The notes beneath the pieces were generated by a model. The model saw only the letters and a program-made list of their open reading frames with translations, had not been told where the DNA came from and searched no databases. Below, in pieces: positions 46,603 through 57,828 of a DNA stretch of 64,000 nucleotides. The stretch is from Podospora pseudoanserina (lineage: Eukaryota; Ascomycota; Sordariomycetes; Sordariales; Podosporaceae). The translations under genes and the position numbers were made by a program. The stretch lies in the NCBI RefSeq assembly GCF_035222485.1, contig NC_085921.1:1426001-1490000 (forward strand), written 5' to 3'. How positions within the stretch are numbered: position 1 is the first letter of the stretch; each line of letters begins with the position of its first letter.

Positions 46603-47907
46603 ATGACTGTCGACGAAACAGTCGTCGCCGTCGCCGGCTCCAACAATGGGCAGGCACAGCTCGCCACGGACCTCTCGATGCTTGAGATAGCGAACGGAAC
46701 CAAGCAGACAGGCGAGCAGCCTGCCCATCGCTCCCATGATCCCCAGTACAACCAGAAGCGAAGCGACCCCTTCCAGTTTGGCTCGCGTCTTCTGGGCGAG
46801 GAGGACGACCCCTTCGAGTTCAATGCTTGGGATCATGTCGAGGTTGACGATGAATTCAAAGAGTATGCTGAACAGCAATACGAGATGCAACGTCAAGCCC
46901 CCGTCTCCGAATTTGACAAATGTAAGTTGCAACAATGTTTTTTTTTTGGTTCGCGTCCACGGGGCCCAAACGCCCCTGCGTTGTGTGATGATTTACATTT
47001 ATAGCATAGTTCATCTGAATTCCTTTGATGACAACTGTAGCACATATAGTCTTTCGCTCCCATCTGACACGCATTCTTTCCACTTTCTCTCTTTTTGGCA
47101 GGCACTCGCGAGCAATTTGCTGACTTGAGAAACACAGTTCGATTCAATTCCGACCCTGCAAAGTGGTGGAACAAGTTCTACAAGAACAACACATCCAACT
47201 TCTTCAAGGACCGGAAATGGCTCCAGCAAGAGTTTCCCGTCCTTGATCGACTGACGCAAGAGGACGCTGGACCCGTCACCATCCTTGAGATAGGCGCTGG
47301 CGCCGGCAACACGGCCTTTCCTGTTCTGTCGAGAAACAAGAACCCCAAGCTCAAGCTCCATGCTTGTGACTTTTCCAAGACGGCAGTCGATGTCATGCGC
47401 AACCACGAGGCGTACAACACGGATCTGATGCAAGCCGACGTGTGGGATGTTGCTGGGGAGGAACTCCCCCCTGGGCTGGGAGAGGGGTCCGTGGACCTTG
47501 TCATGATGGTGTTCGTCTTCTCTGCTCTCTCTCCGCTGCAGTGGAAGAAGGCGGTAGAGAATGTTTATCGGGTGCTCAAGCCAGGTGGTGAGGTCTGCTT
47601 CCGCGACTATGGAAGAGGTGACCTCGCTCAGGTCCGCTTTAAAAAGGGACGGTACCTGGAAGAGAACTTTTACATTCGAGGCGATGGCACCCGCGTCTAC
47701 TTCTTTGAGAAGGACGAGCTCGCTGATATTTGGTCAGGCAAGCTGAACATCGAGGCCACTGATGGCGATGCCGACGCCGACTCTGAGGGCGTGAAGCACA
47801 AGTTTGAGATTGAGGAGCTTGGTGTAGACCGTAGAATGCTTGTTAACCGTGCCAAAAAGCTCAAGATGTACCGATGCTGGATGCAGGGCCGGTTTAGAAA
47901 GGTATGA
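46603..47907 (+). CDS. TRM140: tRNA(Thr/Ser) m3C32 methyltransferase (TRM140/METTL2 type)
   Basis: SAM-dependent enzyme that makes 3-methylcytidine at position 32 of the tRNA anticodon loop. Exons 46603-46921 and 47102-47907; the 180-bp intron (GTAAGT...TTGGCAG) joins FDK to CTREQFADL; 374 residues. The N-terminal FEFNAWDHVEVDDEF and FNSDPAKWWNKFYKNN are diagnostic of the METTL2/6/8 family. The SAM motif is TILEIGAGAGNTAFPVL; ACDFSKTAVDVMRNH and VLKPGGEVCFRDYGRGD follow, and RVYFFEKDEL and YRCWMQGRF close the domain. Unlike S. cerevisiae Abp140 there is no actin-binding N-terminal extension. It follows QNS1 in tandem with a 394-bp spacer. Confidence 0.93.
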
Positions 47908-48523
47908 AAAATATCAAGATGATTTGAGAGCAATCTATTTCCGCAATGTCTCGATTCTGTGACTTATTTGTTGTCGTATCGTTTTGATGTGATCTTGAAT
48001 TTGCTTGCTCCAAAAAGCTTGGACCACCCGACAGGAAACAGCTTGGGTGGGGGCCTGTTTTCACCGCCCGACCCTCTTTCTGCATGGGGCAGAATTCTGA
48101 ATGCGACAGCGGCCGTGCTCTCTGTTCCCAATCCAGAACTGTATCACTGTGATCGCGACTTCGTGGAGCTCTCCACCGAGTTTGACGTCGACTCGGCAAC
48201 ATCTTCCACACCACCAACGCCGAACTTCCCGCTCATGCGACGCCAATTCTTTGTTCCCTCGGCCAACTAGAGCCGTCTCCTGTCGACACACCTTTCATTG
48301 CGATCGAGCATCTCCACGAGCCCACGACAGTCTTCTTCTGCCTCCTCCCACGGTAAAGTCATACTCGCTCGCCATCCGCACTTCGAAACCTACCCACCCC
48401 CACACCTTGTATGATATTCCATCCGTGACGACGATCGTCGATTAATACGCATTCTGTTTCCCACTTCGATCGACCGCTCACGCGAACCATCGCGACCGAC
48501 GCCAATGCTCTGCTTCCTTCACC
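47908..48523. promoter_or_regulatory. Spacer and SAC3 5' region
   Basis: About 615 bp holding the TRM140 3' flank and the SAC3 leader; C-rich toward the start codon. No further gene. A reverse-complement reading here is not supported by start or splice sites. Confidence 0.4.
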
Positions 48524-51500
48524 ATGGCATCGCCAGCTAACAATCCCTTCGGGGTGCCCCCAGGCAATCCTTTTGGAGCACCAGGCCAGAACCCGTTTGG
48601 TGCGCCGTCGAGCAATCCGTTCGGGGGATCTTCGTTTGGAGCAGCAGCAGCACCACCACCACAGTCTACCCCCTCGTTCGGTAGCCAACCAGCTCAGAAT
48701 CAATTCGGCGGCGGTTTCGGGGCTGCCCCTTCGTCATTTGGCAGCCAGCCAGCCGCAGGATTTGGGGTTCCGACATCGTTTGGGTCGAGTGACGGGAACA
48801 ACATGGCGCGACGGGGAAAGGGCAAAATGTCGGCCTTGAATGCGTCCAACGGTCCGCAGGATAAGGGAGGCAAGTCCAATCAGTTCGGGGCGCAGAGCAA
48901 CAAAGATACTCGGCGTACCAATCTGTTTCAGGGACCGAAGGGTTCATCTCTCAAGCGTGAAGTCGCCAAGGTCGCTGCCCCGGCGGCCTCTGTCCCTAGC
49001 AGTCAGCGCAAGCGGAACGAACGACCAAATGGATGGCAACCGCCAACACAGCACAGTCGTCGCGGTAAACAAGGCGCGACACAGGGGCCCAGCGAAGCGA
49101 CGAGACAGCTGAGCCCCTTCGCCTACGACTATGCCAACAAGCTCTACGATCATCTCAAAAAGGAGGGCATCAAAACTCCAACATGGCCGGCCGAAGTTGG
49201 CAACCCTGACAGGCGCGGTGCGGTCGAGACATTGAAAGAGTCTTACAAAAAGTATCGCACCCGCGCCTATGCGTCACTTCGAAAAGCCGATCTCATTGAC
49301 GACCCGGACAAGCGAAGGAGGTTGGAGGACGCGCTTCCTTTCAAGGGCATCTGCGAGGACATGTGTCCGGAGTTCGAGCAGGTCTCTCGTATTGCCGAGT
49401 ACGATGTCAAGACAGAAGAGAAGGACGAGCGTGGGTGGCCAGATACCGCCAAGATGGTCAAGAAGTTTGGGCGCTCGGCGGCTGGGCAGGATGCGCCGTT
49501 GCCCATGGACGTTCGCTCTGTGGCAGCTCTGAGGCGATCCACCGACTACCTTTTCAACGAACTGTTGCAGTCGGAGAACAACCTCGCCTCGATGCACAAC
49601 TACCTCCGAGATCGCACCCGAGCAGTACGCAAGGACTTCACCTTCCATTCGAAGAAAACAAACGAAGAAATGAAGGAACTGGTGTACTGTTTCGAGACGA
49701 TCACGAGATTCCACGCCACAGCTCTCCATCTCCTCTGCCGAAAGGGGCACAGTTACGAGTCTTTTGATTCGAGACAGGAGATTGAGCAGTTGGGCAGGAC
49801 GCTTCTGTCGCTCATCGAGGCATACGACAAGTGCCGGAAAAAGGGAGTGGTTTGCGAAAACGAGCCCGAGTTCAGGGCCTATTATCTTCTCCTCAATGCC
49901 CACGACCCCTCGATAATGAAGAGGATTCTCACATGGGGGAAGGAGTACTGGTTCCAATCCGAGGAGGTGCAGACGGCCTTGGCGTTGATTCAGGTCATGG
50001 ACGACATTCGGGAGACCAAGGGCCCTCTGAAGCCAAAACGGCCAGTGACGCTGTCCGACACTTCGTTTGCCAACTTCTTTGCGATTGTGGAGGACTCCAG
50101 GACGTCTTACACCATGGCTTGCATTGCCGAGGTTCACTTCACCTGGGTCCGCCAGAACATTCTCAAGAATTTCGTTCGAGGGTATTCCCGCCACAGAGAT
50201 GCGCCTCGGACTATTACGGCCGCGAACTTGAACAAGCTGCTCAGGTTTGACACGGACGAGGAGGCGGTTGAGTTCATCGAGCTCCACGGGTTCGAGATGT
50301 CGACCTGGGTGCCGCCCAACAGGCCCCCTGTGACGGAACCATACCTGCTTCTCAACAACAAGAAGAAGATTGTTCCCTCGCCACGAGTACCGCAGGCTTT
50401 CTCGGGAAAGCTAGTGGAACGGAAGCGCACCACGCAGTCTCTGCCGTATGTCATTTACAATACAATCTACGAAGGGTCGACAGGGGGGGATGTCGGTATG
50501 GAAGACGAGCTGTTTGTGACGCAGAATTACACTCTGGGCGCGTCTTCGGCTTTTGGTCAACCAGCCTCGCAGCCTGCGGCAGCGACTTCGTCCTTTGGTT
50601 TCGGTTCTTTGGCGAACGGAGTGCCAGCTCAACCGCAGGCGCCGGCTTCGACATTTGGCTCTTCGAACACACCATCCGGTGCTACTCCAGGCTTCGGAGC
50701 CCCGGCACTGTCAGCAAGTCCTTTTGGTCAACCGCCACCCCAGGCTAACAATCCCTTTGGGCAACCTGCTGCACCAACACCAACGGCAACGGTACCAGCT
50801 CCAACCCCCTTTGCGGGTTTTGGTTCAAACCCTACGCCCGCCCCGGCACCTACTCCTGCCCAACCGCCATCACAAAAAGAAGCAGGAAAGAGCCCATTCT
50901 CGTTTGGAACGCCACAGACCGCTATATTCGGCTCTGGGGCTCCTCCCCCGAGCCTGGCGGAACCCTCAGCTCCGTCTTTCGGCTTCACGAAACCGCCAGA
51001 GCCAGCGGCGCCGGCTCCGACCCCATTCTCGTTTTTGAACAAGGATGCCTCTCCGGCTCAGCCAGCGAGTGTCCTCTCGAGCACAGAGAAGGCTCCGATA
51101 TTTGGCAACAATGCCGCTCCCACCGCAAGCACACAGCCGACTCGGGCACCGGCTTCCGGTTTCTCTCTTGCTCAACCGACGCAGCCAACCTCGTCGCTTA
51201 CGTTCCCCGGTCTCGGGGCAAAGCCTGAGTCTCCAAAGAATGTCCAACCGGCGCCCGCTGCTCCAGCACAGCAGCCAGCTGTCCCTTCTGTCTCAATCAC
51301 GCAGCTTACGCCCACATCTGGTGTGTTTCCTCCACAACAGCCAGTCCAGCCCGCTCCGGCTCAATCCCAGTTCCCAGCCCCGACACCCCCGGCAGTACCA
51401 CCACCGGTCCAGAATGCACCCCTCTTCACCGTCACGCCGTCCGCACCACAAGCACCACCGCCCACTCCAAAACGAGACCTGATGGCGGGCTTCACAAAAT

Positions 51501-51904
51501 GGTACGTCACTGGTGACGGAGGGCTGATGGAGCAATTTGCCGAAAACACGGTCCAGAATCTCGTCTGGGATGTCTTTCAGCGATATCAACTCGAAGAAGC
51601 GGAGAGGGTGAGAAGGGAGGAGGATGAAGAGAGTTGGCGGGCGGCGAGGGAGCTTATGTGCTATCGGCTGGGGCACAAGTATTTCAATCGGTGGAGGGAG
51701 ACGGCGAGGAGGCTTTCGATGAGGAGGAGGTTGCGGGAGGGGAAGAGGCTGATGAGGGAGTGGAGGGTGATGCAGAAGGAGAGGGAGAGGGAGAAGGAAC
51801 AAGAGGAGAAAGAGAGGGTGAAGGAGAGGAAGAGGAAGGCGGAGGAGGATGTTAGGTTGCTGGGGAGGTTGGTGAAGGGTAGTGGGGGGGTGGGGGGAGC
51901 GTAG
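48524..51904 (+). CDS. SAC3: mRNA export factor SAC3 (GANP/TREX-2 scaffold)
   Basis: Scaffold of the TREX-2 complex linking transcription to mRNA export at the nuclear pore. Intronless to the first stop, 1126 residues. The N-terminus has FG-nucleoporin-like repeats (NPFG four times in the first 35 residues). The SAC3 domain starts near FKGICEDMCPEFEQVSRIAE (about residue 270) and contains RSTDYLFNELLQSENNLASM, RARTRAVRKDF-like helices (read RDRTRAVRKDF), ETITRFHATALHLLC and VVCENEPEFRAYYLL. A Pro/Ala/FG-rich middle (about 690-980) leads to a helical, highly charged Glu/Arg tail. The TAG at 51902-51904 probably is not the true end: similar sequence goes on in other frames (next feature), so this may be a truncated or mis-sequenced C-terminus. 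Confidence 0.93.
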   Translation: MASPANNPFGVPPGNPFGAPGQNPFGAPSSNPFGGSSFGAAAAPPPQSTPSFGSQPAQNQFGGGFGAAPSSFGSQPAAGFGVPTSFGSSDGNNMARRGKGKMSALNASNGPQDKGGKSNQFGAQSNKDTRRTNLFQGPKGSSLKREVAKVAAPAASVPSSQRKRNERPNGWQPPTQHSRRGKQGATQGPSEATRQLSPFAYDYANKLYDHLKKEGIKTPTWPAEVGNPDRRGAVETLKESYKKYRTRAYASLRKADLIDDPDKRRRLEDALPFKGICEDMCPEFEQVSRIAEYDVKTEEKDERGWPDTAKMVKKFGRSAAGQDAPLPMDVRSVAALRRSTDYLFNELLQSENNLASMHNYLRDRTRAVRKDFTFHSKKTNEEMKELVYCFETITRFHATALHLLCRKGHSYESFDSRQEIEQLGRTLLSLIEAYDKCRKKGVVCENEPEFRAYYLLLNAHDPSIMKRILTWGKEYWFQSEEVQTALALIQVMDDIRETKGPLKPKRPVTLSDTSFANFFAIVEDSRTSYTMACIAEVHFTWVRQNILKNFVRGYSRHRDAPRTITAANLNKLLRFDTDEEAVEFIELHGFEMSTWVPPNRPPVTEPYLLLNNKKKIVPSPRVPQAFSGKLVERKRTTQSLPYVIYNTIYEGSTGGDVGMEDELFVTQNYTLGASSAFGQPASQPAAATSSFGFGSLANGVPAQPQAPASTFGSSNTPSGATPGFGAPALSASPFGQPPPQANNPFGQPAAPTPTATVPAPTPFAGFGSNPTPAPAPTPAQPPSQKEAGKSPFSFGTPQTAIFGSGAPPPSLAEPSAPSFGFTKPPEPAAPAPTPFSFLNKDASPAQPASVLSSTEKAPIFGNNAAPTASTQPTRAPASGFSLAQPTQPTSSLTFPGLGAKPESPKNVQPAPAAPAQQPAVPSVSITQLTPTSGVFPPQQPVQPAPAQSQFPAPTPPAVPPPVQNAPLFTVTPSAPQAPPPTPKRDLMAGFTKWYVTGDGGLMEQFAENTVQNLVWDVFQRYQLEEAERVRREEDEESWRAARELMCYRLGHKYFNRWRETARRLSMRRRLREGKRLMREWRVMQKEREREKEQEEKERVKERKRKAEEDVRLLGRLVKGSGGVGGA

Positions 51905-52900
51905 ATGGGGTTTTTTAGTCATGATGGGGCGGGGGACAGGAGGAGGAGTTGACAAGGAGGAGTGGGATGTTTGGGGGCGTGGTGGGGAACGAAGGGGAGC
52001 TGGTGAAGAGGGCTGTGATGGGTGAGTTTGGGGTGACTACGGGAACGGGGACGGGGTATGAGGGGTATGAGGGGTATGAGGAGTCGGAGTTGGAGCTTGT
52101 CCCTGCGCCGAAGGAGATGACGGCTGGGTCGCCGGACAGTAATGCTACCGCGCAGAGAGAAGGGTGGAAGACGAGGTCTCTGAGGGAGAGGTTTGTCAGC
52201 GACCATGGGAGGAGAAGCGTCTCGGCTCACAGCTCAATCAACGGACGAGCATCACTCAGAAGCACAAACTTTTCGGGGGTGAACAACAACAACAACAAGA
52301 AACGGCGATCGGCGGAGCTGGACGGGCTGCTGCGTGAGCCTGATGCTAAAAGGCAGTCGTTTGCCATGAGCACGACCAGCTGTGGGAGCAACGCTTCTGC
52401 TTCTCGGCCCGGTATCAGGTCGAGGCACTGGGAGATGAGGCTGAGGGGGTTTGTGCAGGGGGCTGATGGGGGGTGGGTGGCGGAGAGTTTGGCGAATTCT
52501 TCCGGGAATGATGGTCAACCACAACGACCGCCGCCGTTGACGGAGTTGGAGATCCGGCTTGCCAGGATCAGGAGGGATCACTCCGTCGGTCGGGGGGGGA
52601 GTAGGTCTAGGGCTGCGTCGCAGAGCGGTGGGATGGGGATGTCACCGCCTCCTCCGCCGCCGCCGCTTTGGGGTGAGGGGGTTGGGAAAAGGAAACGGGA
52701 TGGGGAGGGGAGGAGGACAGGGGAGGAAGGGAAGGGAGTTTTCGCCTAGTGAGAGGGAGAGGGGCAGGGGTAGGTCGGGAGCGGGGACAACAACGACGAA
52801 GGATATGGTGGAGGATACGCAAAGGATGTTGAGGGAGTTGAGGGAGACGATGGAGTTGTTGGAGAGGGATAGGTTGGTTTTACCTGGTGGGGGGGGGGAA
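51905..52900 (+). pseudogene. SAC3 C-terminal coding remnants in shifted frames
   Basis: After the SAC3 stop, protein-like segments continue in changing frames: FFSHDGAGDRRRS (from about 51911), VDKEEWDV (about 51948), GGVVGNEGELVKR (51967 onward, open to 52749, with KKRRSAELDGLLREP and RHWEMRLRGFVQGADGGWVA) and, after about 52735, KDMVEDTQRMLRELRETMEL. I recall a short Leu-rich TQRMLRELRE helix near the end of sordariomycete Sac3. At least three frame changes occur, mostly in G-rich runs. Either the consensus is faulty here or the C-terminal third of this copy has decayed. Confidence 0.6.
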
Positions 52901-53509
52901 ACAACGGAGGGTGGGTTGCTTGAAAGTTTGGGGGCGGGAAAAGGAGGAGAGAGAATGAAATTGTTTTGTTTTTGTTTTGTTTTTGGGGGGATGGGGATGG
53001 GGGATGAGGAGTTGATGTGGAGGATGATCATACTTGAGGTACTTGCCTATGGAAATTGCTGGTTTATTAGGGGTTTTTTTTTTATACATGGAAGAAATAT
53101 CAAATATTATATGGGAGAAAAAAATCAAAATTTTGTGAACACAATGAAGATAAAGGGGTGGGAGTTGAAAAGACACTGCGTGGCGTTGGGGGAGGTATAA
53201 ATAGGGGAAGGAAAGGGGTTGAGCATTCTGGGGTGTGTCAGCGTTGGTGCGTTTTTTGTTCTTTTTGCAAAGGGAGCAAGCAAGCATTTCTGGGGGTTTT
53301 GTTGATGTCCTTTTGTGTATTTTTTTTGAAGCATTAGGTTTTATTATGATGAGAGGATAGGCACCGTTCCACGTGCATGCTTTAAATCAGCTTTGAAGAT
53401 TTTTTTGTTCACACTCTCTTATGTGCAATATCATGCATGCTTTCCCTGCTCATGAAATCACCGGTAACACATGATATGTGAGATCCGGTGGTGTGTTCCA
53501 ACCCTAATA

Positions 53510-53549
<40 letters not shown>

Positions 53550-53662
53550 GAAGCTAGAGATATTTTGTGAGTCGGTATGCCACTCAGATAGGTACTATAT
53601 ACAGGCAGCCCCCTTCCCCTTCCCCGACCTCTCAACTACGACATATCTCCCTGTCATAACCA
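52901..53662. other. Convergent intergenic region
   Basis: T- and G-rich 3' flank between SAC3 and NTA1. Includes a GAT trinucleotide repeat at about 53508-53549. No gene recognised. Confidence 0.5.
53508..53549. repeat. (GAT)n microsatellite
   Basis: About thirteen uninterrupted GAT units in the 3' flank shared by SAC3 and NTA1. Confidence 0.95.
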
Positions 53663-54340
53663 TCAAAGATTCGGAGCCATTTTAGTTATTTGTTTTACCT
53701 CAACCCTCCTTGTACCCCCCACCAGCCCAGAAATACACCGGTGCGGCATCTGAAAATCGGCCCAACAGCTCGGACTCACCATAATCCTTATCACCTCCTC
53801 TCTTTTTGATGTTTTAGGCGAAACATCCTCATCGTCATCCTCCTCCTCCTCATCCTCCTCAACGTCGTCAACATCCCCCCCAAATCTAGCCCTATTGCCG
53901 TTGGGCCATTTCCAGCTCTGGAGTCTCTCCTCTTCCCAATACCCCAGCCTTGGCTTTTCCTGTCTCTTGGGGGAGACGGGGGACACGGGGGACACGAGCC
54001 AGGCTTCGAATAATTCGTCCGCGTCGTCTAGGGAGGGGATGGAGTGTGGGGAGAGGGGCGAGAAGCAAAAGGAGGAGGAGAATGACACGGGAAAAGAGGT
54101 GAGGTCTGATGAGGTGGCGTTTTTGTCGCTGAAGGGGTTGGAGGTGTAAGGGGATATTGACCAGAGGGGTGAGGGGGTGGTTGGCGAGCGGCAGAGGGTT
54201 TGGGGGGTTGTTAACATGTTCCTTTGGGGGCCGAGCGGAAGGGGGGATGGTGTGAGGGTCGGTGAGGAGGGTTAGTTTTGGCTTTTGGTGGAGTTGGGTT
54301 TGGTTTTGGTTGTGGGTGGATGAGTGGGTTTGTGGTGGGC

Positions 54341-54404
<64 letters not shown>

Positions 54405-55504
54405 GCTGTTGCTCGAGTTACTCTGCGGTTGAGAGGGGCCGTTTGGTGATTTTTCATTGTTGTTAGGATTTTCTTGCTGTTTTTCCGAAGATGCCTCCTC
54501 CTCCTCTTCTTCTTTTTCCTCCTCCTCTTCTTCTTCTTCTTCTTCCTCGTTCTCATCCCTCTTCTTCGTCACCAGCCTTCCCCGCGGCTCCCCATCCGTA
54601 TCAACCACCAACAACTCCTCCACTCCTCTCCCGAGCACCCCATACACGCTCACCTCCCCGCCCTTCACCCCCATAACAGCCGAGCTGCCCGCGTAAACCG
54701 CCTCGTCTTCCCACCCGCACCGGTTGGCAAAAACAATGATTATCTCCTCCTCCTCACCGTGCCCGCCCTGGCCCCTGATCAGCGGCTCCAACCTCCCAAC
54801 CCAATACGCTATCGTCTCCAGGTCTGGCTCATCTTCCCTTCCCGTAAGGAACCGCTCCCTCATCTCCAGCGTCAGCCAGGCCATGCTGATAATGACCAAA
54901 TTCGCCTTTACCGTCGAGCAATGCCTTGCAAACTCGTAAAGATTCCAGGGGTTGGTGAAATTATACGGGTTGATGTCCATGCAGATCCCTATCGCGGTCG
55001 TTTTCCCGGGAAAGACTGTACTCTCTGGGGAGTCAGAGTAAAAGCCGGGGCCCTCTCTGGCCCAGGTTGCGTCGGTGTAGTAGAGGAAGGATTTGCGGTA
55101 GTTTGCCACTTGGTTGCCGGAAGGGTTGACCACCAGGAGGGAGTTGTAGTACTCCCCGTTGGTGTGGGATTGGAGTTCTGGGTAGCCGACTGCTACTGTG
55201 CAGCGGAAGGATTGGGCTTTTTGCTTGGCCCAGGAGGAGGTTGGTCCGGTGGATGGGGACTCGAGGTAGGGGGCTATCTGGGATCGGGAGCGGAAGTTGT
55301 AGCCTTTTCGTGCGTGTTAGTTGTCCGTGTGGGTGATGGTAGGGGAGAGGGATAAATACCGGAAAAGGACATCTCGGGGAGGACTAATAAGTCGAGTCCC
55401 TGATCGAGTTCTGATGCCGAGGCAGCGAGGACTGCGTCGGCTTTGGACATGTTCTTTTCAACCTCGCCCACTTGGGGGGAGAACTGAAGACAGGCTATCC
55501 TCAT
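53663..55504 (-). CDS. NTA1: Protein N-terminal amidase NTA1 (frame broken near C-terminus)
   Basis: Nitrilase-superfamily enzyme that deamidates N-terminal Asn/Gln, feeding the Arg/N-degron pathway. Exon 1 55504-55360; exon 2 from 55303 after a 56-bp intron (GTATTT...GAAAAG) that joins LPEMSFSG to YNFRSR. Catalytic triad: glutamate in LPEMSFSG, lysine in NYRKSFLYYTD, cysteine in IGICMDINPYNF. IVFANRCGWEDEAVYAGSS follows. A poly-Glu block and a run of 21 Asn (CAA/TTG trinucleotide repeat) interrupt the region after GRGVEELLVVDTDGEPRGRL. The first frame ends at 53892 in Arg/Leu-rich sequence. A second frame, from about 54217 to a stop at 53663, reads like a genuine tail (HSIPSLDDADELFEAWLVSP), suggesting a one-base error in C-rich sequence near 54225-54255. 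Confidence 0.87.
54343..54404. repeat. Trinucleotide repeat encoding poly-Asn in NTA1
   Basis: TTG/TGT triplet array on the forward strand, reading AAC codons on the coding strand (about 21 Asn). It directly adjoins an Asp/Glu-rich segment of the same protein. Confidence 0.93.
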
Positions 55505-57096
55505 TTTGCTGCGTGTTTGTGCTGTGATGCCGGTGCAGATTACATGGCGATTGATAATTAGGTGTTTGGTGTGTTTTGGTGTGTGGGCAGGTGATATATG
55601 TCGTGTGACGCTCGACAGGTGAGCGAGAGTAAATGGGTTGCAGGCCCGGCCTGGTTGTTTTGCTGGGAATGCTGTCGAAAGTGATGATTGATGATAGTTG
55701 TGGACTTCAGTCGTAGCTGAGATATGGCCCTCCTCTAGGTGATATAAACCTCAACCCAATGCTTCCCTGTGGCGTAGATGCCCTCTCAGTTTGAGCAAAG
55801 ATAGGGCTAACGTCCCTGTAGGGAATACGCACAGGTCCTGAGCGTGGCCCCCAACTGTCCATTCGCTGTGTGGTTCGCCGTGCGGTTCGCCGTGCGGTTC
55901 GCTGTGTGGCTCGCTGTGTGGTTCGCTGTGTGGTGTGTGTGTGTGTGTGGCTGTGATATTTTTAGGCACCCCTTTAGCCACCTGTCTGGTGTGACACCCA
56001 ACTTCTTTTTCAGATTCATCAAACACACCACCTGGTCTTCCCACGTTTGCTCGGCTGTTGCGTTTCTTTCTCATGCATGCGTACAAGCGGCACGGACTCG
56101 GGGACTCCCTCTAGCATCTCACTTGATAAAATCAGCCTTCGCTAACGGAACGTCGGAGGTTCCCTTTCTCTCGGACCACTTGTCGGACCTGCCCAGAGGC
56201 CCCTTCGGTAGATGGCATTTCACATGCCACATCAGATCTTTGAAACAAACCTAATCCTTTGTTTCAAGAGCAGTGAAACTCACCATTCAGAGAGCTTCAT
56301 GATCTGATCGGGGGGGAGGGGGGGGTGACCACCACCGGTGTTTTAGAAAGGTAAGAAGCGAGTGTTACTTACGGGTATGTGAAGAAGAGGTAATTTTAGA
56401 GTCAACATATGCATATATCGTTGGGAAAGACAAAAATGTCGTCGATGCAAGTGAGACTGTAAAGTTGCCTGGAGGAGGGGAAGGGGGACGGGGAGGATGG
56501 CGAAGCTGATTGGCCAGCCCTATTGGCGCCGGATTGGGTCTAGACTTTGTGACGTGGGGCTGGTCTGTGCTTGTCTGTCTGCAAACACCACAAGCCATCA
56601 TCATCGTGAATCTCGATGTCGGAAACTTGCCGCGATTCGAATGGACGGCAGGAAGTGTGAAGTGTTTGGGAACCCGGGAGCCTTTTTGATAATTCAGGTG
56701 GCGAAGAACTCATCGTCGAGACTGTCTTGTTTGGATCGGGTACTGTTCGTCGTTCGTGTCCAACATTGGATCTGGTACCACATCTCGATGCTACCTACTT
56801 AGTCGTCGTTTTATTTTGAGTTGGCTTTGAGGCTATCACAAATCAAAGGGGTATCTTAAACAATAGCATTGGAAACTCTTGCCCCCGGTGTCACGAGAGG
56901 GGGTCGGTGCTAGCATGACTTGCGTGTCGTGGTAGGCAGCCGTTTGAACCACCTTGAAGCGAGTGAGTGAAGCCTCAGAATCTGTTGCTCATTTTTCCCC
57001 CCTGTTGTGAGTCTGGAATTTGTCGAGCAGTTTCACCATGAGCTTTGCTTTTGCTTGAATTTGCGGAATCTGAGACGACAAGACGAGGGAGCAAAA
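55505..57096. other. Divergent intergenic region, NTA1 / claudin-like gene
   Basis: About 1.6 kb without a recognised gene. Contains a 12-bp minisatellite (listed separately) ending in a TG run, and a G run at about 56310-56326. Confidence 0.45.
55862..55934. repeat. 12-bp minisatellite
   Basis: Six imperfect copies of a TTCGCTGTGTGG-like unit with C/T variation at two positions, followed by a (GT)n run to about 55950. Both strands stay open through it because the unit is a multiple of three, so the matching open frames are not evidence of a gene. Confidence 0.9.
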
Positions 57097-57828
57097 ATGT
57101 CGTCCCAAACAGCGAGTTACATGGGAGTGGTGGTTGGGTCGGTGACCTGTGAGTCTCCCTTATCATATCTTGTATCCATACGACCGACCCCCTCCCCCTT
57201 TTAAGCAGCTGCTAACTGCTAACCCTCCTCCATAGCAACCTTCTCAGCCCTCATCTCCCTCACCTCCCCGACCTGGATAGTCTACCAACTCTCCCACCCC
57301 AGAGTCTACGACCACATCGGCCTCTTCACCCGCTGCTCCCGTTCTGCCTGCGTCCCCTTCCCCTCTACCCGGTTCTGCTCCTCCCTCACCACCCCCGTAT
57401 CCCATATCCCTCTCCACCCCCGTGGCAAGCCTCCCACCCCACCATTCTGCACCAAATGGCGCTCTGCCGGCTTCCTGGTCAACATATCCGTAGGCCTCAA
57501 CCTTGTCTCCCTCGTCGTCGCAGCTCTCCTCCTCCTCGGAAACGCCCACGAGCCCCACTCCTACCACATGCCCAGAAAGCACGGCACGAGAATCATGGCT
57601 GTTTTGATGATGATTGCCGGGGCGGTGGAGCTTGGAGCGGTGGCGATGGTTTCTGAGCTGAAGGAGTATGAAGAGATGTTCCAAGTTCCTGGGTATGAAC
57701 ACGGCCAGGCGTGGTGGGTTGGGCTGGGAGGGGGAGTGTTGAGTTTGATCATGGGGTTGGGGGTTGGGCTTGTGAGATTGATGGACCTGCCTGAGCGGAC
57801 GGGAGAGGGTATTGATGGTGAGGTGTAA
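57097..57828 (+). CDS. Claudin-like four-helix membrane protein
   Basis: Exons 57097-57148 and 57236-57828 (87-bp intron, GTGAGT...CCATAG) give 214 residues. Four hydrophobic segments: about 8-32 (VVVGSVTSTFSALISL), 95-120 (FLVNISVGLNLVSLVVAALL), 135-155 (IMAVLMMIAGAVELGAVAMV) and 175-198 (WWVGLGGGVLSLIMGLGVGL). The first extracellular loop carries IGLFTRCSRSACVPFP, close to the GLW-C-C signature of claudins and fungal Sur7/claudin-like proteins. It probably sits in the plasma membrane; function unknown. The best alternative is another PMP22/Sur7-type tetraspan family. Confidence 0.75.

Noticed and set aside
55807-56031. Reverse open frame with HTAN repeats
   Set aside because: Produced by the 12-bp minisatellite, which is a multiple of three and stays open in several frames.
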